A DNA stretch of 64,000 nt from Janthinobacterium agaricidamnosum NBRC 102515 = DSM 9628 (lineage in GTDB: Bacteria; Pseudomonadota; Gammaproteobacteria; Burkholderiales; Burkholderiaceae_D). A program made the position numbers and the translations under genes. Positions within the stretch are counted from its first letter, which is position 1. Each line of letters opens with the position of its first letter. Location: NCBI RefSeq assembly GCF_000723165.1, contig NZ_HG322949.1, forward strand, positions 3,451,101 to 3,515,100. The letters run 5' to 3'. A model generated the notes under the pieces. It did not search any database, was not told the origin of the DNA, and worked only from the letters and a program-made list of their open reading frames with translations. Shown in pieces: positions 28,444-39,612 of the stretch.

Positions 28444-28812
28444 TCATTTCACCGTAAATTTGAAATCGCCCTTGCGGCGGTGGCCGTCATGGCCGGCAAC
28501 GGCCCACGTCACGCTGTAGGCGCCGGCCGGCAATGGCGGCACTTCCAGGCGCAGGATCGCCGGGTTGGTCGCGTCGATCCTGGCCTTTTCCGCAACTACT
28601 GCCTTGCCCTGCGCATCGGCCAGCGTCATCGTGCTGAAGGCCTCTTCAATTTTTTCGTTGAAGGTCAGCGTAATGTCACGCGGCGCCGCGGCCAGGACCG
28701 CGCCCGCCTCCGGGCTGGCGCTTTTCAGGCTGGCGTGCGCCGCAGCAAACGGGCTGGCCAACGTCGCCGCCGCCATGGCGCCGGCAAGAATCATGGTGTG
28801 CACTGCTTTCAT
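28444..28812 (-). CDS. copC: Periplasmic copper-binding protein CopC
   Basis: A 122-aa exported protein. The ATG at 28812 has a GGGGAG ribosome site 6 bp away; a TTG two codons earlier is less likely. After a signal peptide cleaved at the AAHASL region, the mature N-terminal histidine (HASLKSASPEAG) supplies the Cu(II) ligand, as in the CopC family. A C-terminal AVAGHDGHRRKGDFKFTVK tail has the second conserved histidine region. The beta-sandwich LTFNEKIEEAFSTMTLADA segment is typical. Confidence 0.92.
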   Translation of the reverse strand: MKAVHTMILAGAMAAATLASPFAAAHASLKSASPEAGAVLAAAPRDITLTFNEKIEEAFSTMTLADAQGKAVVAEKARIDATNPAILRLEVPPLPAGAYSVTWAVAGHDGHRRKGDFKFTVK

Positions 28813-28833
28813 CTTCAACTCCCCTTGTTAAGA

Positions 28834-29163
28834 TTACTTGACTGCTACGATTGAGGTGACCATCAGCACGCCGCCTACCTTGTCTGCGACAAAACGGACT
28901 TTGTCGCCCTGCTTGACCTTGTCGAGCATTGCCGGGTCCTGGACCTTGAACACCATCGTCATGCCCGGCATGCCCAGGTTTTTCAATTCGCCATGCTTGA
29001 TGGTGAGCTTGCCGGCCTCTTGGTCGACTTTCCTGATTTCGCCATCGCTCATCGCCGCCTGGGCGCTTGACGCGGGCGCCTGCTGTGCGTGGGCCAGGCC
29101 GCCGGCCGAGACGAACGAAAAGCCGATGGCGGCGGCGAGGATAATTTTGTGCAGTGCATTCAT
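28834..29163 (-). CDS. CusF-like periplasmic copper-binding protein
   Basis: A 109-aa exported protein: signal peptide (cleavage after AHA), then an OB-fold copper chaperone domain. The copper site of CusF is recognisable: His in TIKHGELKNLGMPGMTMVFK, with the two methionines of the MPGMTM segment. An AAGGAAG ribosome site precedes the ATG. It sits between the multicopper oxidase and copC, consistent with carrying Cu(I) in the periplasm. No CusA/CusB genes are in the window. Confidence 0.9.
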   Translation of the reverse strand: MNALHKIILAAAIGFSFVSAGGLAHAQQAPASSAQAAMSDGEIRKVDQEAGKLTIKHGELKNLGMPGMTMVFKVQDPAMLDKVKQGDKVRFVADKVGGVLMVTSIVAVK

Positions 29164-29190
29164 GATGCTTCCTTTCAGGTGAATAAAAAA

Positions 29191-30582
29191 TTAGTGCTCG
29201 CCATGTCCCGACGGTTTGCGGACCGTCATCTCGACATTGGGCTGATGAATGACCGGCATCGACTGGCCGCCGGCGCCGCTGCTGCGCTCGGGCTGCGGCA
29301 GCGCGCCGGTCCATTCGCAGGCCAGTGTGCCAGCCGGATGCCGGTACCAGCCAGGATCCGAATAATCGCCGCGCGGCTGGTCCTTGCGCACCTTCAGCAC
29401 GGTAAACATGCCGCCCATTTCGACCCCGCCGAACGGCCCTTCCCCCATCATCATCGGCAGCGTATTTTCCGGAAGCGGCATCTCCATGCCGCCCATCGAG
29501 CCGCCCTTGTCACCCATCACCATATAGTCGGGCACGATCTTGCTGATCCTCTCGGCCACGCCGCGCTGGTCGGCCCCTATCATGGTCGGGACGGAATGCC
29601 CCATCGCGTTCATCGTGTGATGCGACTTGTGGCAATGGCAGGCCCAGTCGCCCAGGTCGGTGGCGATAAACTCAAGCGCCCGCATCTGTCCGACGGCGAC
29701 GTCGGCAGTCACTTCCGGCCAGCGCGATGCGGCAGGCGTCCAGCCGCCATCGGTGCCGGCCACCACGAACTCGTGGCCGTGCAAATGAATCGGGTGATTC
29801 GTCATCGTCAGATTGCCGACCCGGATGCGCACCTTGTCGCCCTGCCGCACGGGCATCGAGTCGATGCCCGGGAACACCCTGCTATTGAAGGTCCACAGAT
29901 TAAAGTCCGTCATCGTGTTGATCTTGGGCGTATAGGTTCCAGGATCGATGTCATATGCATTCAGCAGGAAGACGAAGTCGCGGTCCACCGCATGCAGCGC
30001 CGGGTTCTTCGGGTGCGTGACCCAGAAGCCCATCATCCCCATCGCCATCTGCACCATCTCGTCGGCGTGCGGGTGGTACATGAAGGTGCCTGGACGCTTG
30101 GCGACGAACTCGTAGACGAAGGTCTTGCCCGGCGCAATCCCCGGCTGGGTCAGGCCCGTGACGCCATCCATGCCGTTCGGCAGCCGCTGTCCATGCCAAT
30201 GCACGCTGGTGTGCTCGGGCAGCTTGTTGGTCACGAATATGCGCACCCGGTCGCCCTCCACCACCTCGATGGTCGGCCCGGGCGACTGGCCGTTATAGCC
30301 CCACAGGTTGGCCTTCATGCCGGGCGCGAATTCGCGCACCACCGGTTCGGCGACCAGGTGAAACTCCTTGACGCCGTTATTCACCCGCCATGGCAGCGAC
30401 CAGCCATTCAGCGTGACGACCGGATTGAACGGCCGGCCATTCGGCGGTGGCGGCGGAACGTGCGTATTCGCGCTATTCATCAGCATCGCTTCGGGCAGCG
30501 ACGCCGCGCCGGCCTTGCTGACAGCCGCGGCGCTGACCGCAACCGCGCCGGCGCCTTTAAAAAAGTCTCTCCGTGAAATCAT
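29191..30582 (-). CDS. Multicopper oxidase, Tat-exported
   Basis: A 463-aa multicopper oxidase. The N-terminus SRRDFFKGAGA is a twin-arginine signal, indicating export of the folded, copper-loaded enzyme. All four copper-ligand motifs are visible: SVHWHGQ, MYHPHADE, HPIHLHGHEF and the type-1 block HCHKSHHTMNAMGH. The family oxidises Cu(I) to less toxic Cu(II) in the periplasm. The C-terminus is rich in methionine and glycine (GGSMGGMEMPLPENTLPMMM), possibly a copper-binding loop. The start overlaps the stop of the upstream TolC-like gene by 4 bp. Confidence 0.92.
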   Translation of the reverse strand: MISRRDFFKGAGAVAVSAAAVSKAGAASLPEAMLMNSANTHVPPPPPNGRPFNPVVTLNGWSLPWRVNNGVKEFHLVAEPVVREFAPGMKANLWGYNGQSPGPTIEVVEGDRVRIFVTNKLPEHTSVHWHGQRLPNGMDGVTGLTQPGIAPGKTFVYEFVAKRPGTFMYHPHADEMVQMAMGMMGFWVTHPKNPALHAVDRDFVFLLNAYDIDPGTYTPKINTMTDFNLWTFNSRVFPGIDSMPVRQGDKVRIRVGNLTMTNHPIHLHGHEFVVAGTDGGWTPAASRWPEVTADVAVGQMRALEFIATDLGDWACHCHKSHHTMNAMGHSVPTMIGADQRGVAERISKIVPDYMVMGDKGGSMGGMEMPLPENTLPMMMGEGPFGGVEMGGMFTVLKVRKDQPRGDYSDPGWYRHPAGTLACEWTGALPQPERSSGAGGQSMPVIHQPNVEMTVRKPSGHGEH

Positions 30583-31952
30583 GGCTTGCTCCTTGTGTCG
30601 GTATTGCCGCCGCCGTTGATGGCACTTTGCAGCCTGGTCTCGGCGATCCAGAAATCACGCTGGGTTTCGATCGCGGCATTGACGCTCGCAAGCTGCTCGC
30701 GCGAGTCGGCCAGCAGTTCAAATACGCTGGCCAGCATGCCGTTGTAGCGGCTCAGCACCTGGTCCGAAATTTCCTTGCGCAGCGGGACCACGTCGTCGCG
30801 GTAGTGGCGCGCGATGTCATACGTGGTGCGGTACGAGGAATAGGCTTCGCGGACTTCGGAACGGGCGCGCACCGCGGCGTCGGTGGTGCGGTGCACCGAC
30901 TGCATGTACACCGCCTCGGCGCGGGCCACCTTGGCGCCGCCCCAATCGAAAATGGGCAACTCAAGAGCAACCTGGTAGCCATTCTGGCGCGGCAGCCCCG
31001 CCTCATTCTTGTTTGCATAACCGGCGTCGAAGACATTGATAAACGCGGTCGCCTTGGTCAAGCCCAGCGCCGACGCCGTCGCGTCGATGTCGCGCCGGGC
31101 CGCCAGGATATCGAGGCGCTGCGCCATCGCCTGCGCTTCGGCATCGTTCATCTCTTGCGGCCGGGAAGGCAGCTCGGGCAAATGGTCAGGCAAGACGAAT
31201 TCCTGCCGCGCGCCCCACAGGCCCAGCAGCCGGACCAGCTGTTCGCGGCTGGCGCTTGCCACGTGCCGGGTACGGGCCAGCTGGATCAGGGCATCCTGGT
31301 AAAAGGCCTGCTCGCGGGCCTGGTCCAGCTTGCTCCAGTTACCGACCTTGGCCATGCTTGCCGCCAGTGCCGACGACGCCTCCGCGGCGCCGCGCACTTG
31401 TTCCGCGAACGCAGCGGATTGGGCCGCGGCCACCGCGGTGAAATACGCGCCGCGCGTGTCTGCCGCCAGTTGCACGGCCTGCGCCGCGGCTTGCAGCTTG
31501 GCTTGCTCGTAACGTCCATGCTCAATGCGCTTGCGGGCCGGCAGCGTCAACAGTCCGACGACGTCGAATACGACGCTGCGCTCGATTTCTCCCTCGCCGG
31601 CGCCGCTCACGCGGCTAAAGCTGAAGCTCGGATTGCGCATCCGGCCGGCCTGGACAAAATCGGCTTCCGCCACGCCCAGCTCGGCGAACGAAGCCTTCAG
31701 GCCCGCGTTATTGAGCAGTGCAATCTGCACCGCCGATTCAGCCGTCAATGGCTGGCCCAAAAGCTCTTGCAGCTTCGGCTGATTGCCGCCGGCGTCCTTG
31801 GTGAAGTGCGCAGCCTGGCCTATCCGCTCTTGCGTCAGCGAGGATACGTCGTTCAGCCCGCCATCGGACGACAGGCTGGCGCACCCGGCAAGGAATACGA
31901 CGCAGAGTCCGGCCGCAGCCCTGCCGAAGCCCGGCATAGGTAGTCTCGGCAT
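30579..31952 (-). CDS. TolC family outer membrane lipoprotein (CusC-like)
   Basis: A 457-aa outer-membrane factor with a lipoprotein signal (LCVVFLAGCASLSS, lipobox LAGC). The OEP helical repeats follow (QIALLNNAGLKASFAELGVAE, and VRARSEVREAYSSYRTTYDI in the second half). A GAAGGGG ribosome site precedes the ATG. It heads the copper operon and overlaps the multicopper oxidase gene. CusC-like factors normally work with an RND pump; here none is encoded nearby, so it either borrows a pump or acts with the oxidase in another way. Confidence 0.87.
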   Translation of the reverse strand: MPRLPMPGFGRAAAGLCVVFLAGCASLSSDGGLNDVSSLTQERIGQAAHFTKDAGGNQPKLQELLGQPLTAESAVQIALLNNAGLKASFAELGVAEADFVQAGRMRNPSFSFSRVSGAGEGEIERSVVFDVVGLLTLPARKRIEHGRYEQAKLQAAAQAVQLAADTRGAYFTAVAAAQSAAFAEQVRGAAEASSALAASMAKVGNWSKLDQAREQAFYQDALIQLARTRHVASASREQLVRLLGLWGARQEFVLPDHLPELPSRPQEMNDAEAQAMAQRLDILAARRDIDATASALGLTKATAFINVFDAGYANKNEAGLPRQNGYQVALELPIFDWGGAKVARAEAVYMQSVHRTTDAAVRARSEVREAYSSYRTTYDIARHYRDDVVPLRKEISDQVLSRYNGMLASVFELLADSREQLASVNAAIETQRDFWIAETRLQSAINGGGNTDTRSKP

Positions 31953-32059
31953 GTGATTGCCCCTTCTTGATCATGTGATGCGCTGGCCGCGGCGCGGCGG
32001 AAGCCTGCCGCCATCGGCAAGCCTGGCTGCCAGCTGGCGGCCAGCGGCCAGCGCGAATG

Positions 32060-32404
32060 TTAGTTGCGATAAAGGGGATTCTGCGCCACGTAGATCCGCA
32101 CGCCATGGGTATGCACGCCCTCTGGCGCGATGGCGGACAGTTCGAAGCGCTCGCTGTCGCGCAGCGTGCCGAACTGCCAGGTGAAGGTTTTTCCATCGAC
32201 CTCGAAGGTGACGACGTCGCCGTTATCGACATTGACGGCTTTGGTCGCCGGCGAAATCAGCACCGTGCGGGTAGCGGCAACAGCCGGCGCGGTACTGCCG
32301 AACGCCTGCTTCGCCTGCGTCCCGCCTTGATGGGCCATGGCGGCGAGCGGCGCCAGCGTAGCGGCGATGAACATTGCTGCGATGTTGTTTTTGATCGATT
32401 GCAT
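32060..32404 (-). CDS. CzcE-like periplasmic metal-binding protein
   Basis: A 114-aa exported protein. The ATG at 32404 gives a signal peptide (MQSIKNNIAAMFIAATLAPL, cleavage after AMA). The mature part resembles the CzcE family: beta-rich with ATKAVNVDNGDVVTFEVDGK and TFTWQFGTLRDSERFELSAI, followed by the EGVHTHGVRIYV histidine pair. CzcE binds copper in Cupriavidus heavy-metal resistance loci. It lies between the copper operon and the sensor kinase gene, with an ATGTAA-type repeat upstream (32494-32505). Confidence 0.75.
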   Translation of the reverse strand: MQSIKNNIAAMFIAATLAPLAAMAHQGGTQAKQAFGSTAPAVAATRTVLISPATKAVNVDNGDVVTFEVDGKTFTWQFGTLRDSERFELSAIAPEGVHTHGVRIYVAQNPLYRN

Positions 32405-32502
32405 GATAAGGTCCTGTTCAGGGTTGGCTGGCTGCGTTTGTGCAGTCAATGAAGCTATTCTACGGAGCCAAGCCGCACGCCCGCATGACCCGAACATTAC
32501 AT

Positions 32503-33975
32503 TTACATTGCAGGATTTTTTGCCAATAATTCGCCGGTTTTCGCTGCACGGCGTGGCGCGCAGTGCAGCATCCGTCCGGTCCCCGGGAACAGCAGCGAGA
32601 AGCTGGTCACGCCGCCTGGAGTGCTGCTGACGCCGGCGCTGCCGCCATGCAGCGCCATGATCGACTTGACGATCGCCAGCCCCAATCCCGCCGACGACGA
32701 CTTGGTGGACCTGGACTGGTCGGAGCGGTAGAAGCGGTCAAATAGCCGCGGCAAGTGCAACGCATCGATGCCCGGCCCCGGATTGCTCACCACTATCGTG
32801 GTGCCGGCGGCGTGCTGCAGCGCCGCCAGCGAAATCACCGCGCCGCGCGGCGTGTAGCGCACGGCGTTCGCCACCAGATTGCCGACCGCCCGCCGCAACA
32901 GGTGCGCATCGGCCAGCACCTCGCCAGTCGCGGCAATTTCGAATGCAACGCCCGCCTCGGAGGCCGGCCCTTCGAAATATTCGGCAATGCGCGCCAGTTC
33001 AGTGGCGGCGTCGAGCGCTTCGGTGCTCAGCGCAATCTGGTCATGGTCGGCGCGGGCCAGGAACAGCATGCTCTCGACCATCCGCGCCAGGCGTCCGAAC
33101 TCTTCGTAATTGGAGGACAGCAGATGTTGATACTCTTCCGATTCGCGCGGCTGGGACAGCGCGACTTCGGTCTGCACCATCAAGTTGTTGAGCGGCGTGC
33201 GCAAATCATGTGCGAGGTCGTCGGCGAACTGGGACAGGTTGTTGAAGCTGCTCTGCAAGCGGTCGAGCACTTCATTAAACGAATCCGCCAATACCCGCAG
33301 CTCGGCCGGCGCCAACGCTGCATTCAGGCGCATTTCCAGGTTGTGGGCGCTGACCTGGCGGGCTTGCGCAGCCAGGTCCCGCACTCTGCGCAAGCCCTGG
33401 CGAGACAGCAGGAAGCCAAACAGGGCGGTCAGGGCCGCGCCCGCGAATGCCGCCGCCAGCACCTTCATCCGATAGGCGGCCAGCACCGCGGCGCGGTCGT
33501 CGGCGGTGCGCGCCAGCGTGACGCGCACCGCCACGCCGCTGGCGCCGACCAGGCCCATCGCGGAGATCAGGCGCAGCCGGTCGCCATTGGCCAGCGCCGC
33601 GGGCCTGACGTCGGCGGTCGACAGCTGCGCCCCGGCCGCCAATGAGCTTCTGGCGTGGCGCAGCGGGCGCTGTTCCGTGTTCCGCATCAGCAGACGTCCA
33701 TCCTGGCGCTCGATGACGAGCAGCAGGCCCCGCCGCAGATCAACCGCATCCAGGAAGCGATGCGGCTCGGCGCGGATCGATTCCAGGTCCGGCGTCTCTT
33801 CCAGCAAATGCCTGATGTGCAAGACCCGGTCGACCAGGTCAGCGTCATCGTGCTCTTGCAGTTGTATCACCAGCGCCTGGTACAAATAAAATCCGACTAT
33901 CGAAAAGACCACCACCGCCACGCAGGCGAACAACGCGCCCAGTTGCGCCGTCAGGGAGCGGCCGGCCTTGCTCAT
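32503..33975 (-). CDS. Heavy-metal sensor histidine kinase (CusS/CzcS-like)
   Basis: A 490-aa membrane kinase: two membrane segments (about 12-35 and 165-190) flank a periplasmic sensor domain. HAMP follows ([20 protein letters not shown]), then the phosphoacceptor histidine in [14 protein letters not shown], and the ATPase motifs [11 protein letters not shown] (N box), [10 protein letters not shown] and [16 protein letters not shown]. The start overlaps the regulator stop by 4 bp, a standard two-component operon. The position beside copper genes implies Cu or Ag sensing. Confidence 0.93.
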   Translation of the reverse strand: MSKAGRSLTAQLGALFACVAVVVFSIVGFYLYQALVIQLQEHDDADLVDRVLHIRHLLEETPDLESIRAEPHRFLDAVDLRRGLLLVIERQDGRLLMRNTEQRPLRHARSSLAAGAQLSTADVRPAALANGDRLRLISAMGLVGASGVAVRVTLARTADDRAAVLAAYRMKVLAAAFAGAALTALFGFLLSRQGLRRVRDLAAQARQVSAHNLEMRLNAALAPAELRVLADSFNEVLDRLQSSFNNLSQFADDLAHDLRTPLNNLMVQTEVALSQPRESEEYQHLLSSNYEEFGRLARMVESMLFLARADHDQIALSTEALDAATELARIAEYFEGPASEAGVAFEIAATGEVLADAHLLRRAVGNLVANAVRYTPRGAVISLAALQHAAGTTIVVSNPGPGIDALHLPRLFDRFYRSDQSRSTKSSSAGLGLAIVKSIMALHGGSAGVSSTPGGVTSFSLLFPGTGRMLHCAPRRAAKTGELLAKNPAM

Positions 33976-34643
33976 CCGCGGTCTTCCAGCACGTAGCCCA
34001 TGCTGCGGATGGTGTGGATCAGCTTGAGCGGGAAAGGGTCGTCGATTTTTGCGCGCAGCCGGCGCACCGCGACGTCCACGACATTGGTGTCGCTGTCAAA
34101 ATTCATGTCCCACACCTGGGAGGCGATCAGCGGCCGCGACAAGACCTGCCCAGGCCGCCGCGCCATCAGATGAAGGAGCGCAAACTCTTTCGCCGTCAAG
34201 TCGATCCGATTGCCGGCCCGCGTCACGCGGCGTTTCGGGACATCGATTTCCAGGTCGGCGATGTGCACCACGTCGGCTTCCTTGATCGGACCGCGGCGCA
34301 GCAGGGTACGAATGCGTATCAGCAGTTCGGCGAACGCGAACGGCTTGAGCAGATAGTCGTCGGCCCCCAGTTCCAGCCCTTTTATGCGGTCGTCCAGCGC
34401 GTCGCGCGCGGTCAGGAACAACACCGGTGTTTCCACCGTCTTGCGCAGCTCGGTCACGATTTGCCAGCCATCGAGACCCGGCAGCATCACATCGAGCACA
34501 ATCAGATCATAGTAGGCGCTGGTGGCCGCATGCAGCCCCTCGGGCCCGGTCTGCGCCCAATCGACGATAAAACCGGACTCGGTCAGGCCCTTCTGGATAT
34601 ATTCCCCCGCCTTTTGCTCGTCTTCCACCACCAGTAATCTCAT
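33972..34643 (-). CDS. OmpR-family response regulator (CopR/CusR-like)
   Basis: A 223-aa regulator: receiver domain with the acidic pair in [11 protein letters not shown], phospho-Asp in [17 protein letters not shown] and the switch lysine in [11 protein letters not shown], then a winged-helix DNA-binding domain ([38 protein letters not shown]). The start at 34643 has a GGAAGGGCG ribosome site; the reading frame extends further upstream without homology. It is co-transcribed with the kinase and is the likely binder of the box at 34751-34766. Confidence 0.93.
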   Translation of the reverse strand: MRLLVVEDEQKAGEYIQKGLTESGFIVDWAQTGPEGLHAATSAYYDLIVLDVMLPGLDGWQIVTELRKTVETPVLFLTARDALDDRIKGLELGADDYLLKPFAFAELLIRIRTLLRRGPIKEADVVHIADLEIDVPKRRVTRAGNRIDLTAKEFALLHLMARRPGQVLSRPLIASQVWDMNFDSDTNVVDVAVRRLRAKIDDPFPLKLIHTIRSMGYVLEDRG

Positions 34644-34750
34644 GTCGCCCTTCCGCTTCCATAAACTTTCACCAGTCCCAGGATGGCAAAATGCCATTGC
34701 CGGGCAGCGGTCAGTCTACCTTGGAAAGATGACGCCAGCCTAACGCCAGC

Positions 34751-34766
34751 ATTACATTCGTGTCAG
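34751..34766 (-). promoter_or_regulatory. Candidate CopR box upstream of the regulator gene
   Basis: On the minus strand the sequence reads CTGACA-CGAAT-GTAAT, which matches the CTGACA-N5-GTAAT operator I recall for Pseudomonas CopR. It lies 108 bp upstream of the regulator ATG, suitable for autoregulation. Immediately beyond it is a tandem 11-bp repeat TCGGGCACGAG x2 (34769-34790). The operator match is from memory and needs an independent motif check. Confidence 0.5.
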
Positions 34767-34852
34767 AATCGGGCACGAGTCGGGCACGAGCCTGACAAAA
34801 AGCGGTCTCGCGCAGCAAGCTTATTGTCTAGACCACGATGGATGGAATATGC

Positions 34853-34929
<77 letters not shown>

Positions 34930-34980
34930 TGTTTGTAAAACACGCGAAGTATGAAGAGCTGGAATGCTTCATACAAATGA

Positions 34981-35010
34981 AAATGGGCTGTCATCGCTGA
35001 CAGCCCATTT
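34981..35010 (-). terminator. Perfect hairpin between tRNA-Pro and tRNA-Arg
   Basis: A perfect 13-bp stem (AAATGGGCTGTCA with its complement) closes a 4-nt loop, beginning 6 bp after the CCA end of tRNA-Pro. On the minus strand the stem ends in TTT followed by TCATTTG, a modest U-tract, so it may be an intrinsic terminator for tRNA-Pro or a processing site. Confidence 0.65.
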
Positions 35011-35016
35011 AGAACT

Positions 35017-35093
35017 TGGTCGGAGTACAAGGATTCGAACCTTGGACCCCCTGGTCCCAAACCAGGTGCGCTACCGGGCTGCGCCACACTCCG
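35017..35093 (-). tRNA. tRNA-Pro (anticodon TGG)
   Basis: The cloverleaf on the minus strand has acceptor CGGAGTG / TACTCCG, anticodon stem CTGG/CCAG with loop TTTGGGA (anticodon TGG), and T loop TTCGAAT. The first base is C, as usual for bacterial tRNA-Pro, and A-CCA is encoded at the 3' end. Its own promoter lies 8 bp upstream. Confidence 0.96.
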
Positions 35094-35101
35094 AAGACAG
35101 G

Positions 35102-35130
35102 ATAATAACGCTACGCGCGATTTTCGTCAA
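35102..35130 (-). promoter_or_regulatory. Sigma70 promoter of tRNA-Pro
   Basis: On the minus strand TTGACG (35125-35130) and TATTAT (35102-35107) are separated by exactly 17 bp. Only 8 bp lie between the -10 box and the first base of tRNA-Pro, so the primary transcript should begin one or two bases before the mature tRNA. Confidence 0.75.
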
Positions 35131-35207
35131 TTGCCGGCAGCGAATTTAAGCGAAATAACTATCGCAACGATACTCTGTCATCCCCTTCCTCATCCTGCCG
35201 GCCAGGC

Positions 35208-36545
35208 TCAGGCCGCAACCTTGTCGGCGATGCGGCGCGCCATCGTCGCGGCGTCGCTGGCGTCCTTGGCCTCGACCATCACGCGTATCAATGGTTCCGT
35301 GCCGGAAGCGCGTATCAATACGCGGCCCCGGTCGCCCAATTCCTTTTCCACCAGCTCTTTTTCCGCCACGATGGCGGGATGCTTGAGCCAGTCGAAACCG
35401 GCCGCCACTTTCAGGTTGATCAGGGTTTGCGGGAACAGCACCAGTTCGCTGGCGCATTGCTGCAAGCTTTGGCCGCTACGCTTGAGCGCGGACAATACTT
35501 GCAAGGCAGAGACGATACCGTCGCCGGTGGTGTGTTTATCGAGGCACAGCAAATGGCCGGAACCCTCGCCGCCCAGGATCCAGCCGCGCTCTTTCATCAC
35601 TTCCAGCACGTAGCGGTCGCCGACCTTGGCGCGCGCAAAGCCGATGTTCATTTCCTTGAACGCCACTTCCAGCGCCATATTGGTCATCAGCGTGCCCACC
35701 GCGCCCGACACCGGACCGGTCGCCATGCGGTCCTTGACCATTACGTACAGCAGCTCATCGCCATTGTAGACGCGGCCGGTGGCGTCGCACATGATCAGCC
35801 GGTCGGCGTCGCCATCAAGCGCGATGCCGAGGTCGGCCTTGTGTTCGCGCACGGCAGCCGACATCGCGCCCGGTGCGGTGGCGCCAAAACCGGCGTTGAT
35901 GTTGAAGCCGTCCGGCTTATTGCCGATAGCGATCACTTCGGCGCCCAGCTCGTGGAACACATGCGGCGCAATGTTGTAGGCGGCGCCGTGGGCGCAATCG
36001 ACGACGATTTTCAAGCCGCGCAGGTCGAGTTCGTTCGGGAAGGTGCTCTTGCAAAATTCGATGTAACGGCCCTGGGCGTCGTCCAGGCGCTTGGCGCGGC
36101 CCAGCTTTTCGGACGGGACGCAATCCATGGCCAAATCCAGCTGCGCTTCGATGGCGTGCTCGACCGTATCCGGCAACTTGGTGCCCTGGTCGGAAAAGAA
36201 TTTGATGCCATTGTCATGGAACGGGTTGTGCGAGGCCGAAATGACGACCCCGGCCGACAGGCGCAGCGCGCGCGTCAGGTAGGCAATCGCCGGGGTCGGC
36301 ATCGGTCCGGCCAGCATCACGTCGACGCCGGCGGCGGAAAAGCCGGCTTCCAGCGCCGCTTCCAGCATATAGCCGGAAATGCGCGTGTCCTTGCCGATCA
36401 AGACGGTCGGCTTGACGGTGGCGCCCTGGGCATTGGCCAGCACCTTGCCGGCGGCATAACCGAGCCGCATGACGAAGTCGGGCGTGATCGGGGATGCGCC
36501 TACCAGGCCGCGGATGCCATCGGTACCAAAATATTTACGTGCCAT
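35208..36545 (-). CDS. glmM: Phosphoglucosamine mutase GlmM
   Basis: A 445-aa enzyme converting glucosamine-6-phosphate to glucosamine-1-phosphate for peptidoglycan and LPS precursors. It shows [16 protein letters not shown], the active-site serine loop [19 protein letters not shown], the metal-binding DGDADRL motif and the phosphate-binding [15 protein letters not shown] near the end. Length equals the family norm. It follows folP on the same strand by 39 bp, the standard folP-glmM order in proteobacteria. Confidence 0.97.
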   Translation of the reverse strand: MARKYFGTDGIRGLVGASPITPDFVMRLGYAAGKVLANAQGATVKPTVLIGKDTRISGYMLEAALEAGFSAAGVDVMLAGPMPTPAIAYLTRALRLSAGVVISASHNPFHDNGIKFFSDQGTKLPDTVEHAIEAQLDLAMDCVPSEKLGRAKRLDDAQGRYIEFCKSTFPNELDLRGLKIVVDCAHGAAYNIAPHVFHELGAEVIAIGNKPDGFNINAGFGATAPGAMSAAVREHKADLGIALDGDADRLIMCDATGRVYNGDELLYVMVKDRMATGPVSGAVGTLMTNMALEVAFKEMNIGFARAKVGDRYVLEVMKERGWILGGEGSGHLLCLDKHTTGDGIVSALQVLSALKRSGQSLQQCASELVLFPQTLINLKVAAGFDWLKHPAIVAEKELVEKELGDRGRVLIRASGTEPLIRVMVEAKDASDAATMARRIADKVAA

Positions 36546-36584
36546 ATTATTCTCTTATAGTTGTATGTCTGCTGAATGTGATTC

Positions 36585-37424
36585 TTAATGCGCCGCGCGC
36601 CATACCTTCAGCGCATCGGCGGTCTCCGCTACATCATGCACCCGGATAATTTCGGCGCCATGCGCTACCGCAGCCAATGCGCCTGCGATGCTGCCGGCCA
36701 GGCGCTGCTCCACTGGTTTCCCGGTGACCGCGCCTATCATCGATTTGCGCGACAAGCCGGCCAGCAACGGCAAACCCAATTCTTCGCGGATACGGGAAGT
36801 GGCTTTGAGCAAAGCGTAATTATGCTCTACCGTCTTGCCAAAACCATAGCCGGGGTCGATACAAAGACGTTCGCGCTCGATACCGGCAGCCATCATTTCC
36901 TCGACGCGCTGGCGCAGGAAGGCGATCACTTCGGCCACCACGTCATCGTAGTGCGGTTGCCGCTGCATGGTTGCAGGCACGCTTTGCATATGCATGATGC
37001 ACAGCGCACAATCGCTATCCTTGACGGCGGCAATCGCGCCAGGGGCGCGGAAACCGTTGATATCGTTGATCATGTCGGCGCCGGCCAGGATCGCTTCGCG
37101 CATCACCTCGGGTTTATAGGTATCGACCGACAACGGCTTGCCGCAATCGCGCAACGCATACAGCACCGGCATCACGCGGTCCAGTTCTTGCTGCAAAGGC
37201 AGGCTGGGCGCCCCCGGACGGCTCGACTCGCCGCCGATATCGATCAGGTCGGCGCCATCGGCGATCATTTGCTCGGCGCGCGACAAGGCGAATTCCAGCG
37301 ACTGGAAACGGCCGCCATCGGAAAACGAGTCCGGCGTGATGTTCAGGATGCCCATCACCAGCGCATGCCGGCCCGGCCCGGACAGATTGTAGCCAAATCG
37401 GCCACATTGAAGATAGTGTCGCAT
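36585..37424 (-). CDS. folP: Dihydropteroate synthase FolP
   Basis: A 279-aa enzyme that joins 6-hydroxymethyl-dihydropterin pyrophosphate to p-aminobenzoate, the sulfonamide target. Signatures: MGILNITPDSFSDGGRF, DLIDIGGESSRPGA, and the C-terminal IIRVHDVAETADALKVW. Length is typical. It is 95 bp downstream of ftsH, but a strong terminator hairpin lies in that gap, so folP-glmM probably also uses a promoter in or just after it. Confidence 0.97.
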   Translation of the reverse strand: MRHYLQCGRFGYNLSGPGRHALVMGILNITPDSFSDGGRFQSLEFALSRAEQMIADGADLIDIGGESSRPGAPSLPLQQELDRVMPVLYALRDCGKPLSVDTYKPEVMREAILAGADMINDINGFRAPGAIAAVKDSDCALCIMHMQSVPATMQRQPHYDDVVAEVIAFLRQRVEEMMAAGIERERLCIDPGYGFGKTVEHNYALLKATSRIREELGLPLLAGLSRKSMIGAVTGKPVEQRLAGSIAGALAAVAHGAEIIRVHDVAETADALKVWRAAH

Positions 37425-37460
37425 TGGAACTCAATGAGTGTCAAAGTAAGGCGGCCCACA

Positions 37461-37502
37461 AGTAAAAAAGGGGCAAGGATTACTCCTCGCCCCTTTTTTA
37501 CT
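37461..37502 (-). terminator. Intrinsic terminator after ftsH
   Basis: A near-perfect inverted repeat (AGTAAAAAAGGGGC...GCCCCTTTTTTACT) with a short loop lies 18 bp after the ftsH stop. The GC-rich core flanked by A and T tracts makes it effective in either direction. It separates ftsH from folP. Confidence 0.85.
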
Positions 37503-37519
37503 GTGCCGCCGGAGCTGAA

Positions 37520-39403
<1,884 letters not shown>

Positions 39404-39612
39404 GAAGACTCCTTGGATGCTGTGCGCATCTTTTACCTATAGCTAGAAACACGATTTTACTCGCAATAAGCGGGCCGTGCCAAAGGCCGCCGATCCGTGC
39501 GCGCAAAAAAATACTGCGTCCTGGCCGCAAAACACCTAATTATTTATACGTTTTGCGGCCTTCAGGCCAGGCAGCTTGCCCTATACTTCTTTATCCATGT
39601 GTGGCTTGCCTG

